Notes under the pieces: generated by a model
Database searches by the model: none
The model's input: the letters and a program-made list of their open reading frames with translations, nothing else
What the model was told of the DNA's origin: nothing
Part shown: piece after piece, positions 1 to 6,716 of the stretch
How positions within the stretch are numbered: position 1 is the stretch's first letter
Layout of the letters: each line of letters starts with the position of its first letter
DNA from: an uncultured Ruminococcus sp.
Lineage (GTDB): Bacteria > Bacillota > Clostridia > Lachnospirales > Lachnospiraceae
Length of the DNA stretch: 12,009 bases
Direction of reading: 5' to 3'
Assembly: GCA_900553885.1 (NCBI GenBank)
Contig: USFD01000091.1
Span: 1 to 12,009, forward strand
Made by a program: the position numbers and the translations under genes

Positions 1-51
1 CACCATACCCGGACTCCCCGGCGGAAGTTCTCTTCACCCACAAATTCAAAT
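1..51 (-). other. Possible start of a further downstream gene at the window edge
   Basis: This is the short stretch after the SdpI stop codon. On the minus strand a GGGGAG motif (bases 14-19) lies seven bases before an ATG at 6-4 followed by a Val codon, which would suit the start of another gene running out of the window. A competing reading is an open frame, shifted relative to sdpI, that crosses the sdpI stop and reads AEFEFVGEENFRRGVRVW to the edge. I recognise neither. There is too little sequence to choose, and no terminator is visible after sdpI, so a co-transcribed gene further left is plausible. Confidence 0.2.
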
Positions 52-720
52 TCAGCTATATCTGCAGGCTGCAATACGGGTATAGATAATATCTATGATT
101 ACAGCAGCAAGAAGAATTCCCAGCGACCATACCATACACGTTGTTCCTCCTGTGAGAAGACTGGCCGCGACTATGCATACACCGGATACAACAAAACTAA
201 TTCCGCCGAATTTCTGGCTTTTTTCCCAGGTTACCTCATTTTTCATACTCCATCTGGTTCTGAGTCCGATCATTGAGTTTCTTTTCAGCCCCGGCATAAG
301 AATACCGCATAATATTATCACAGCGCCCAGATAGCAGAAGACAAGGCCGGTAATATCGACAGGCATATCCGAAAGATTACTGATCTGTCTGAAATCTGCA
401 TACAGAAAATAGAATGTCATCAGGTTGAATAAAAGCAGGACAGCTGTTCCGATTACAACTACTGCTCTCTCATTCTTTTCCCTTTCCTTCTCTTTCCCGG
501 CGGCACCTTTTGCTACCGCTGTCATAATAGCCCCGCAGATCAATGTCTCTGCCGGGAAGATAAGTGTTTCGTATTTGCTTCCCCAGCGGGTTACCTGATT
601 GTCCGATCCATAGTGAGCGGGAATCCGGTCCGGCAGAAAGATCAGTGATATGACTGTAACTGCCAGCGGCAGAAACATCAGAATATAATATATACCATAC
701 ACAATTTTCTTATTCTTCAT
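52..720 (-). CDS. sdpI: SdpI/DUF1648 family integral membrane protein
   Basis: A 222-residue multi-pass membrane protein of the SdpI (YhfL) family. Residues 29-56 form a DUF1648-type segment (LPDRIPAHYG followed by a WGSK element). Residues 145-173 carry the SdpI signature, with N148, GLRTRWS and a conserved Trp at 165. I see about six hydrophobic segments (roughly 8-30, 55-70, 86-108, 123-143, 171-189 and 193-215). A charged loop at 73-85 (KGAAGKEKEREKN) is probably cytoplasmic. Start ATG at 720 has a GAGGAGG site about eight bases upstream. In Bacillus subtilis SdpI gives immunity to the SdpC toxin and works with the ArsR-type repressor SdpR. No SdpR or toxin gene is visible here, so the family call is firm but the role is unknown. 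A strong terminator separates it from the metabolic operon, so it is probably a separate unit. Confidence 0.85.
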   Translation of the reverse strand: MKNKKIVYGIYYILMFLPLAVTVISLIFLPDRIPAHYGSDNQVTRWGSKYETLIFPAETLICGAIMTAVAKGAAGKEKEREKNERAVVVIGTAVLLLFNLMTFYFLYADFRQISNLSDMPVDITGLVFCYLGAVIILCGILMPGLKRNSMIGLRTRWSMKNEVTWEKSQKFGGISFVVSGVCIVAASLLTGGTTCMVWSLGILLAAVIIDIIYTRIAACRYS

Positions 721-784
721 TGCCGTTTCCTCCTCTTTCCCCGGCGAACCTCAGGAGCGTCTCGTTCAAGACAAAAAATACTGT

Positions 785-828
785 AAAAAATTCAGGCAGT
801 ATAAAACTATAAATACTGCCTGAATTTT
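785..828 (-). terminator. Intrinsic terminator after the fumarase beta gene
   Basis: A perfect 15-bp inverted repeat: bases 788-802 (AAATTCAGGCAGTAT) pair with 813-827 across a 10-base AT-rich loop. Read on the minus strand, the stem is followed by a run of T residues (six counting the stem's last ones). It lies about 25 bases past the fumarase beta stop. The other flank is also T-rich, so it could act in both directions, although no gene converges on it here. It most likely ends the long operon that begins right of the window. Confidence 0.93.
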
Positions 829-852
829 ATATCTTTTACGATTTGCCGTCAA

Positions 853-1410
853 TTATTTTTTAGAATCCAGATAAGCTTTTCTTCCCTCTTCGTAAAGGTT
901 ATTTCCCTCGCTGTCAATAATAACAACCAGCGGCATATCCTCAACGTAGAGCTTTCTCAGCGCCTCTGCGCCGAGATCTTCGTATGCGATAAGCTCGGCT
1001 TTCTTGATACATTTTGCAAGAAGAGCTCCCGCGCCGCCAATAGCTCCGAAATAAACGCCGCTGTACTTTTTCATAGCTTCAACGACTTCCGGAAGACGTG
1101 CGCCTTTTCCGATCATTCCGCGGGCTCCTACTGACATCATTGTGGGAGCGTATGCATCCATACGTCCGCTGGTCGTCGGGCCTGCGCTTCCGATTACATG
1201 ACCCGGTTTTGCCGGAGTCGGTCCCACATAATAGATCGTTGCATCCTTCGGATCAAACGGAATATCCTCACCTTTGGCGAGTGCTTCACACATTCTCTTG
1301 TGTCCGGCATCACGGGAAGTATAGATTGTTCCCGTAAGAAGTACCTGATCTCCTGCATGGAGTGTCTTCGCAAGTTCCTCTGTAAGTGGTAATGTAATCT
1401 TTCTTGCCAT
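853..1410 (-). CDS. fumB: Class I fumarate hydratase, beta subunit
   Basis: A 185-residue beta subunit of the two-component, [4Fe-4S]-dependent class I hydro-lyases, corresponding to the C-terminal domain of single-chain FumA. With the alpha subunit it interconverts fumarate and (S)-malate in the cytoplasm. Visible family motifs are GTIYTSRDAGHKR (residues 27-39), YYVGPTP (60-66), GSAGPTTSGRMD (74-85) and a Gly-Lys-Gly at 101-103. The length is normal for split fumarases. Start ATG at 1410 follows the alpha stop directly (TAA then ATG), with GGAGGTGA (1416-1423) five bases upstream, inside the end of the alpha gene, so the two are translationally coupled. The main alternative is the beta subunit of L-tartrate dehydratase, which is homologous. 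The fumarate reductase in the same operon favours fumarase. Confidence 0.92.
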   Translation of the reverse strand: MARKITLPLTEELAKTLHAGDQVLLTGTIYTSRDAGHKRMCEALAKGEDIPFDPKDATIYYVGPTPAKPGHVIGSAGPTTSGRMDAYAPTMMSVGARGMIGKGARLPEVVEAMKKYSGVYFGAIGGAGALLAKCIKKAELIAYEDLGAEALRKLYVEDMPLVVIIDSEGNNLYEEGRKAYLDSKK

Positions 1411-2253
1411 TTATATCACCTCCGTTTTGTGACGTGTCACGTGACAGTTGATATTAACTGCACACGGCATTCCTGCGATATGTGTCGGCATTGTCTCAAT
1501 ATTGAGACCGATCGCTGTTGTCTTTCCGCCAAATCCCTGCGGTCCGATTCCCAGCTCATTGATCTTCTCCAGCATCTCTTTCTCAAGATCTGCATAGAAC
1601 GGATCCGGATTGGATGAATCAAGAGGTCTCATAAGCGCTTTCTTTGCAAGGAGCGCGCACTTGTCAAATGTTCCGCCGATTCCTACACCCACTACCATAG
1701 GCGGACACGGGTTTGGTCCCGCTGTCTCAACAGCCTCAATGATGAAATCTTTGATGCCCTGAAGACCTGCTGACGGCTTGAACATACGGATCTGGCTCAT
1801 GTTCTCGCTGCCGAATCCCTTCGGTCCAACTGTTACTTTAATATTCTCGCCCGGCACGATTTCCGTGTAGAGCATAGCCGGTGTATTGTCACCGGTATTT
1901 CCGCGGCGGACCGGATCTTTTACAACAGATTTACGCAGATATCCGTTTGTATAACCGCGGCGTACGCCCTCGTCTACAGCCTCTGCCAGATCTCCGCCTA
2001 CAAGATGAACATCCTGTCCGATCTCAAGGAATACGCATGCCATTCCGGTATCCTGACAGATCGGTACGTTTTCATTATCAGCGATTTCATAGTTCTCGAT
2101 AATGTTGTCAAGAACTCCCTGTGCGATCTCTCCATCCTCGCAGGCACGGCAGTCGCGGATCGCGCATTTTACATCTTCCGGGAGATGTTCGTTTGCTTCG
2201 ATGCACAATCTCTCGATCACATCAGTAAGTGTACTTACATTGATTACACGCAT
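1411..2253 (-). CDS. fumA: Class I fumarate hydratase, alpha subunit
   Basis: A 280-residue alpha subunit of the oxygen-sensitive two-subunit fumarase, which carries the [4Fe-4S] cluster used directly in catalysis. The likely cluster cysteines are C66 in ICQDTG, C183 in NPCPP and C270 in INCHVTRH. Other family elements are RRGNTGDNTP, GPKGFGSENMS and VGVGIGGTFDKC. Length is typical. I place the start at the ATG at 2253 rather than the in-frame TTG at 2262, because AAGGAG (2263-2268) lies nine bases before the ATG but directly abuts the TTG. It supplies fumarate from malate to the fumarate reductase upstream, or links to aspartate metabolism. It could instead be a tartrate dehydratase alpha subunit, which cannot be excluded from motifs alone. 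Confidence 0.92.
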   Translation of the reverse strand: MRVINVSTLTDVIERLCIEANEHLPEDVKCAIRDCRACEDGEIAQGVLDNIIENYEIADNENVPICQDTGMACVFLEIGQDVHLVGGDLAEAVDEGVRRGYTNGYLRKSVVKDPVRRGNTGDNTPAMLYTEIVPGENIKVTVGPKGFGSENMSQIRMFKPSAGLQGIKDFIIEAVETAGPNPCPPMVVGVGIGGTFDKCALLAKKALMRPLDSSNPDPFYADLEKEMLEKINELGIGPQGFGGKTTAIGLNIETMPTHIAGMPCAVNINCHVTRHKTEVI

Positions 2254-2262
2254 GAAAGTCAA

Positions 2263-2268
2263 CTCCTT
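2263..2268 (-). promoter_or_regulatory. Ribosome binding site that fixes the fumarase alpha start
   Basis: AAGGAG on the minus strand, nine bases before the ATG at 2253. The upstream in-frame TTG begins immediately after this motif with no spacer, so it is an unlikely start. The protein should therefore begin MRVINVS rather than three residues earlier. Confidence 0.75.
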
Positions 2269-2305
2269 CCCTACTTACATTTTATTTTCTTAATATTCTG
2301 CATGA

Positions 2306-2335
2306 ACCGCGAGGATGCTTCAGCATCCGCACGGT
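2306..2335 (-). other. Intercistronic hairpin before fumarase alpha
   Basis: An inverted repeat in the 123-base gap between the exchanger stop and the fumarase alpha start, the widest gap inside the operon. The core is GGATGC/GCATCC (2313-2318 with 2323-2328) closed by a four-base loop. An outer ACCG/CGGT stem (2306-2309 with 2332-2335) extends it, separated by a short imperfect region. No T run follows on the minus strand, so it is a poor intrinsic terminator. It may instead be an mRNA processing or stability element, or a partial attenuator. I found no convincing promoter in the gap. Confidence 0.5.
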
Positions 2336-2376
2336 CCATAACAAACAAATATAACAATTTTGTACGGCCGGACTGT

Positions 2377-3534
2377 TTATAAGAAAATTCCGATAAACTG
2401 ACAGCTCAGTACAACAAATACAAGAGCTACCGGATAAGTCGCCGCATATGCGGATGCCACATCGTCCGTTCCGGTTACACGGATCAGAGTTCCAAGCGCC
2501 GGAGTACTTGTCATACCGCCGCAGATTGAACCCAGCGTATTGAACAGGCTCAGTTTCATCAGCTTCACTGCCACAAAGTATCCGACAAGCATCGGGATCA
2601 GCGTAATAAGCGCTCCATAGAGGAACAGAACTACTCCCTGTTCTTTCAGAATTTCAATAAATCCTGCGCCTGCCTCCACTCCGGCGCCAATGAGGAACAG
2701 CGCAAGGCCGAACTCTCTTAAGCACTCCAGAACAGATTTTTCTACGTGGAAACTGATCTTTCCGGCATGGCCGAAATGACCCAGGATCAGACCGGCAATC
2801 AGCGGGCCGCCTGATGTTCCAAGAGAAAACTCTGCACCGCCCGGAAGCGGAATTACGATTTTCGCCAGAATAATTCCAAGTGCAATCGCAAGCGCAAAGG
2901 GGAAGAGTCCCATCTCATCTACAATAAACAGTTTGCTCTTCTTTTTCAGCTGGTCGTCGCTTACATTCTGGGCAGCTTCAAATTTTGCACGTTCTGCCGC
3001 CATATCGGTTTTCAGAATTTTGGGCACAAGCTGCACGAAAAGTACGACTCCCACAACACCAAACGGATAGGCAATTCCATATCCGACCGATGCATTTGCG
3101 GATCCTGTAGCGTCAATTGCTGCCGCAAGACCCGGAGTGCTGGTCAGCGCCCCCGACATCATACCTACACTGATATCTGACGGAACACCGGCAATTTCAA
3201 TAATTGCAACTGTTGTCAGCGCTCCAACTGCAATAATGATAAATCCCAGCAGAATATAGGATTTTGCGTTAATCTTAAAGTTCCGGAAAAACTTGGGTCC
3301 TGCGATAAATCCTACGGAAGTTACGAAGCAGATCAGTCCCAGTTCTCTGACCAGATCCGGCACCTTGAATCCGAAATGTCCGAACACGAGGGCGACCAGA
3401 AGGACGCCCGCCGTGCCAAGTTCCACTCCCCGGATCTTGATGCTGCCTACCAGGTAGCCGATGAACGCTACCATAAATACAACCATCAGGGTATTTCCGA
3501 GAACACTATCCTGAAACCATGCTAATATATCCAT
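2377..3534 (-). CDS. AspT-like dicarboxylate/amino acid exchanger without RCK domains
   Basis: A 385-residue integral membrane protein of the aspartate:alanine exchanger (AAEx, Asp-Al_Ex) family with about ten hydrophobic helices. Two homologous halves are visible. Each begins with a GTAG/GTSG segment ending in GHFG (residues 40-55 and 239-254), continues through an ELGLI/EFGLA segment, and contains TSTP (131-134 and 342-345) followed by an AYP element (155-157 and 366-368). The hydrophilic linker (about 172-206) is short. Characterised AspT carriers are longer, roughly 540-560 residues, with two TrkA_C (RCK_C) domains between the halves, and these are absent here. Start ATG at 3534 has AAGGA about six bases upstream, 21 bases after the frdA stop. 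Between fumarate reductase and fumarase, the likely job is uptake of malate, fumarate or aspartate in exchange for succinate. That substrate assignment is inference. Confidence 0.85.
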   Translation of the reverse strand: MDILAWFQDSVLGNTLMVVFMVAFIGYLVGSIKIRGVELGTAGVLLVALVFGHFGFKVPDLVRELGLICFVTSVGFIAGPKFFRNFKINAKSYILLGFIIIAVGALTTVAIIEIAGVPSDISVGMMSGALTSTPGLAAAIDATGSANASVGYGIAYPFGVVGVVLFVQLVPKILKTDMAAERAKFEAAQNVSDDQLKKKSKLFIVDEMGLFPFALAIALGIILAKIVIPLPGGAEFSLGTSGGPLIAGLILGHFGHAGKISFHVEKSVLECLREFGLALFLIGAGVEAGAGFIEILKEQGVVLFLYGALITLIPMLVGYFVAVKLMKLSLFNTLGSICGGMTSTPALGTLIRVTGTDDVASAYAATYPVALVFVVLSCQFIGIFL

Positions 3535-3555
3535 TCCTCTTCCTTACTCCCTTCC

Positions 3556-5157
3556 TTATCTCTCGTGTCTTGCGTATTTCGGGAGCAGAAGCGGAGATAC
3601 GTCGCCGGTATCGATTCCGGCCTCTTTTAATTCCTCAGCATATGCTGTTACATGATCCAGGTTCATATTTCCAAGCTCTACATTTTTCGCTTTTGCTGCA
3701 GCTGCTTTACCTGCGTTGCGGCCAAATACGATAATATCAAGCAGGGAGTTGCCCATCAGACGGTTTCTTCCATGAATTCCTCCGACAGCCTCGCCTGCTA
3801 CAAGCAGGTTGTCGATCGCTTTTGTGAATCCGTCTCCTCCGATCTCCAGACCGCCGTTCTGATAATGAAGGGTCGGGTAAACGAGGATCGGAAGTTTTCT
3901 CATATCAATGTCATAATTCATGTACATACGGAGCATAGCCGGGATACGTTTCTCAATCGTTCCCTTGCCGCCAAGTTCCTCAATCATCGGAGTATCCAGC
4001 CATACGCCGCTTCCAAGCGGTGTAGTCACGCCTTTGCTCCGGGCCGTACACTCGCGTATAATACCTGCCGCTGCTACGTCACGGGTCTCCAGCGGATGCA
4101 TGAATGCCTCGCCATCTACGTTAACAAGCTGCGCGCCTACAGAACGTACTTTCTCTGTAACCAGAGCGCCGAAGATCTGCGACGGATATGCAACACCTGT
4201 CGGATGATACTGAATTGTATCCTGATACAGAAGCGGAGCTCCCAGACGATATCCGAGAATCAGTCCATCTGCTGTAGCGCCATAGTGGTTGGATGTAGGG
4301 AATCCCTGGTAATGCATACGTCCCGCACCGCCTGTAGCGATGATAACGGTCTTTGCTTTTGCTACAAGGTAATCCTCTGTCTCCAGATTCTGGAGAACAG
4401 CTCCTGCAACCTGTCCTCTGTCGTCTCTGATCAGTTCTACTGCTACTGTAAACTCAGCAACCGGGATCTGGCGGTTTAATACTTCATCACGGAGAGTACG
4501 CATAATCTCTGCTCCGGAGTAATCCTTGCAGGCATGCATTCTCTTTCTGGATGTTCCGCCGCCATGGGTTGTGATCATTCTTCCGTCTTTGTCCTTGTCG
4601 AACATAACGCCCAGATCATTCAGCCATTTGATCGCGTCCGGAGCTTCCATAACAAGACGTCTTAACAGCTCCGGTCTTGCGGCAAAGTGTCCGCCGCCGA
4701 AAGCATCCAGATAATGCTGTACCGGAGAATCATTCTCTTTATCAGCAGCCTGAATACCTCCCTCTGCCATCATCGTATTGGCATCACCGATACGCAGCTT
4801 TGTTACGATCATAACATTGGCGCCTGCCTCATTGGCCTCGATTGCTGCAGATGCTCCTGCGCCGCCTCCGCCGATAACAAGCACGTCCACATCATAATCC
4901 ACTTTGCTGATATCTACATGCTCTGTGAGCAGCCGGCTGTTTGAGTGGAGAAGATGCACCAGCTCTTTCGGTGCTTTCTGTCCCTTGTTCGGTCCAATTT
5001 TAATCTCTGCAAATGCTTCTTCCTTGTAATCCGGATGGAACTCCTTAAGGAGAGCATCTTTTTCTTCCGCTGTCATACGTCTCGGCTCTGTACCCAGACG
5101 CTGTGCTCTGGTGGCCTCCACTTTTTTTACGGATTCCATCATTTCCGGTGTAAACAT
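3556..5157 (-). CDS. frdA: Soluble fumarate reductase-type flavoprotein subunit
   Basis: A 533-residue FAD flavoprotein of the succinate dehydrogenase/fumarate reductase family, predicted to reduce fumarate to succinate in the cytoplasm. A Rossmann motif GGGGAG (96-101) follows an unusual 85-residue N-terminal extension. By eye alignment with E. coli FrdA, active-site residues are kept: H318 in QYHPTG, T334 and R338 in VTEKVR, R359 in ETRDV (proton-shuttle Arg), H431 in LHYQNGG, and R466 in GRNRLMGNSL. The His that binds FAD covalently in quinone-linked enzymes is Asn here (N127 in ANTMMAEGG), so FAD is probably non-covalent. The usual C-terminal helical domain is nearly missing. There is no signal peptide. 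Its ribosome site TAAGGAGG (5165-5172) contains the frdB stop codon. L-aspartate oxidase (NadB) shares these residues, but the adjacent FrdB-like gene argues against it. A different enoate substrate remains possible. Confidence 0.85.
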   Translation of the reverse strand: MFTPEMMESVKKVEATRAQRLGTEPRRMTAEEKDALLKEFHPDYKEEAFAEIKIGPNKGQKAPKELVHLLHSNSRLLTEHVDISKVDYDVDVLVIGGGGAGASAAIEANEAGANVMIVTKLRIGDANTMMAEGGIQAADKENDSPVQHYLDAFGGGHFAARPELLRRLVMEAPDAIKWLNDLGVMFDKDKDGRMITTHGGGTSRKRMHACKDYSGAEIMRTLRDEVLNRQIPVAEFTVAVELIRDDRGQVAGAVLQNLETEDYLVAKAKTVIIATGGAGRMHYQGFPTSNHYGATADGLILGYRLGAPLLYQDTIQYHPTGVAYPSQIFGALVTEKVRSVGAQLVNVDGEAFMHPLETRDVAAAGIIRECTARSKGVTTPLGSGVWLDTPMIEELGGKGTIEKRIPAMLRMYMNYDIDMRKLPILVYPTLHYQNGGLEIGGDGFTKAIDNLLVAGEAVGGIHGRNRLMGNSLLDIIVFGRNAGKAAAAKAKNVELGNMNLDHVTAYAEELKEAGIDTGDVSPLLLPKYARHER

Positions 5158-5164
5158 GATCTTC

Positions 5165-5172
5165 CCTCCTTA
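5165..5172 (-). promoter_or_regulatory. frdA ribosome site containing the frdB stop codon
   Basis: TAAGGAGG on the minus strand. The TAA is the frdB stop codon and the GGAGG lies seven bases before the frdA ATG at 5157. This layout lets ribosomes ending frdB restart on frdA, which fits matched production of two subunits of one enzyme. Confidence 0.75.
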
Positions 5173-5844
5173 TTTCTCAATCTCTCTGTTGTTGTAAAGT
5201 TCCTGCATCTCTGTAATCGGCTTCTCCATAATCTGCTCGATCAGCTGATCATAATCACCGTGGTGAATCTCTTCCACACGCTTTGTCAGATGTTTTGACT
5301 CCGGTGCGATGTACTTTCCTGTCAGTCTTCTTGCAAGGACTCCTACCATCGGGTGAGAAATTCCTGCCGGACATCTTACGGAACAGCATCCGCATCCGAT
5401 ACAGTCAAAGGATTCTTCCGCACACTTCTCAAAATCACCGCGCTGTGCATATGCAATATACTGCATAACGTTCAGATCCTGTGTACATGCCTTTGTGCAG
5501 GCATTACATCCGATACAGCTGTAAATCTCCGGATACAGGTCCATCATGACTCTCTGTTCCGGTTTAATATCTTCAATGTCATATGTCCTCTTATCTGTCG
5601 GGAAGAACGGAACAGTTGCCACATACATGCCTTCTTCCACCTGTGTCTGACAGGCAAGGCAGGTCTTCAGTTCATTTTTCCCTTTGATCCTGTAGATCGT
5701 GGCACAGGCACCGCAGAAACCGTGACGGCAGCCGCATCCTCTTTTCAGTGTATATCCCGCGTACTCCATCGCCGTCATGATCGTCAGGTCAGCCGGTACA
5801 CTGTATTTCTTACCGAAAAAATATACATTTACCATTTTCTCCAT
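5170..5844 (-). CDS. frdB: Fumarate reductase-type iron-sulfur subunit, three clusters
   Basis: A 224-residue electron-transfer subunit resembling SdhB/FrdB and the N-terminal part of archaeal TfrB. The N-terminal domain has a plant-type [2Fe-2S] motif with C39, C44, C47 and C62 (extra C37 and C65). The C-terminal domain has two full ferredoxin motifs: C110, C113, C116, C120 and C148, C151, C154, C158. Classical FrdB has one [4Fe-4S] and one [3Fe-4S], the latter beside the quinone site. Here both motifs are complete CxxCxxCxxxC, so two [4Fe-4S] clusters are expected. With no membrane anchor subunit nearby, this points to a soluble enzyme fed by another iron-sulfur protein, presumably the Hdr-Flx proteins encoded just upstream. 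The ATG at 5844 is preferred over the Met three codons later because AGGAAG lies seven bases before it. Confidence 0.87.
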   Translation of the reverse strand: MEKMVNVYFFGKKYSVPADLTIMTAMEYAGYTLKRGCGCRHGFCGACATIYRIKGKNELKTCLACQTQVEEGMYVATVPFFPTDKRTYDIEDIKPEQRVMMDLYPEIYSCIGCNACTKACTQDLNVMQYIAYAQRGDFEKCAEESFDCIGCGCCSVRCPAGISHPMVGVLARRLTGKYIAPESKHLTKRVEEIHHGDYDQLIEQIMEKPITEMQELYNNREIEK

Positions 5845-5861
5845 GATATTTCTTCCTTTCC

Positions 5862-6716
5862 CTAGTATTCATTCGGCATCTCATCGATCTCATCGCAACG
5901 AAATACCGGGCCGTCTTTACATACATATTTTGATCCAATGTTGCATCTTCCGCATTTTCCGATTCCGCATTTCATACGGAGCTCCAGTGTGGTATATACC
6001 TGATCTCTGGAAAAGCCAAGTTCCTCCAGTCCGGAAAGCGTAAACTTGATCATGATCGGTGGTCCGCAGATCAGAGCTGTCTTGTTTACATCAAAGTCAA
6101 GCTCTTTCACATAATTCGGAACAAATCCCACATGGCCGTCCCAGCCTTCCTGCTCGCGGTCGATGGTCAGATGTACATGTACATCCTTTGCCTTCATCCA
6201 CACTTCCTGAATCTCTTTGAGCTGAACCAGATCATCAGCGGAACGGGATCCGTAAACAATATCCACTGTTCCGTAATCATCCCGGTTGTCCAGCACATAG
6301 TTAATTACAGAACGAAGGGGCGCAAGTCCGATACCTCCGGCAATAAACAGAAGATCTTTGCCTTTCAGCTTATCTTCTACAGGAAAATGATTTCCGTAAG
6401 GCCCGCGGACTGTAATCTCATCTCCTACTTCCAGACTGTGGAGATATTCCGTCAGCGTACCGCATTTCTTAATACTGAATTCCTGATATTCCTTATTCGT
6501 CGGCGAAGAAGTGATGGAAAACATACCTTCGCTGACTCCCGGAGCACAGAGCATTGCACACTGTCCGGGCATATGCTCGAAAAGCTTTCCGCCCTCCGGC
6601 GCATTTACGCGGAATGTCTTTACATCCGGTGTTTCCTCGCGGATGTCTGTGATCACACCCACTTTCGGGATCAGGGTATCCAGCGTATAGTTCTTATGGC
6701 AGGTACATTCACTCAT
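5862..6716 (-). CDS. flxA: FlxA-like FAD/NAD(P)H-binding oxidoreductase subunit
   Basis: A 284-residue ferredoxin-NADP reductase-like protein related to FlxA, AsrB, sulfhydrogenase gamma and PyrK. It is the probable NAD(P)H entry point of the complex. The FAD domain (about 17-113) has FSITSSP at 66-72. The position of the classical RxYS Arg is not Arg, as I recall for AsrB-like members. The nucleotide domain has GGIGLAPLR (127-135) and CGPPIM (218-223). The C terminus carries a [2Fe-2S] motif with C250, C255, C258 and C266. Start ATG at 6716 overlaps the flxB stop (TAATG), with GGGAGGTGA just upstream. Specificity for NADH over NADPH cannot be read from the sequence; Desulfovibrio FlxABCD oxidises NADH. 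Stand-alone sulfite reductase AsrB is unlikely because no AsrC follows. Confidence 0.88.
   Translation of the reverse strand: MSECTCHKNYTLDTLIPKVGVITDIREETPDVKTFRVNAPEGGKLFEHMPGQCAMLCAPGVSEGMFSITSSPTNKEYQEFSIKKCGTLTEYLHSLEVGDEITVRGPYGNHFPVEDKLKGKDLLFIAGGIGLAPLRSVINYVLDNRDDYGTVDIVYGSRSADDLVQLKEIQEVWMKAKDVHVHLTIDREQEGWDGHVGFVPNYVKELDFDVNKTALICGPPIMIKFTLSGLEELGFSRDQVYTTLELRMKCGIGKCGRCNIGSKYVCKDGPVFRCDEIDEMPNEY

Noticed and set aside
853..2253. Identity as L-tartrate dehydratase TtdAB
   Set aside because: The families are homologous and motifs do not separate them cleanly, but the fumarate reductase in the same operon makes fumarase the better call.
2306..2335. Hairpin as an intrinsic terminator of the exchanger transcript
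   Set aside because: No T run follows the stem on the minus strand, and no promoter is evident before fumarase.
2005..2382. Plus-strand open frame crossing the fumarase alpha start and the adjacent gap
   Set aside because: Its composition looks like an antisense shadow, there is no clear ribosome site, and it overlaps a well-supported gene.
3652..4479. A 275-codon open frame on the plus strand opposite frdA
   Set aside because: It is a mirror of the frdA coding frame. It is rich in Cys, Ser, Arg and His, has no recognisable domain, and lies entirely over a gene with intact catalytic motifs.
3556..5157. Identity as L-aspartate oxidase (NadB)
   Set aside because: NadB shares the active-site residues, but no nadA or nadC is adjacent and a dedicated FrdB-like iron-sulfur gene precedes it with coupled translation.
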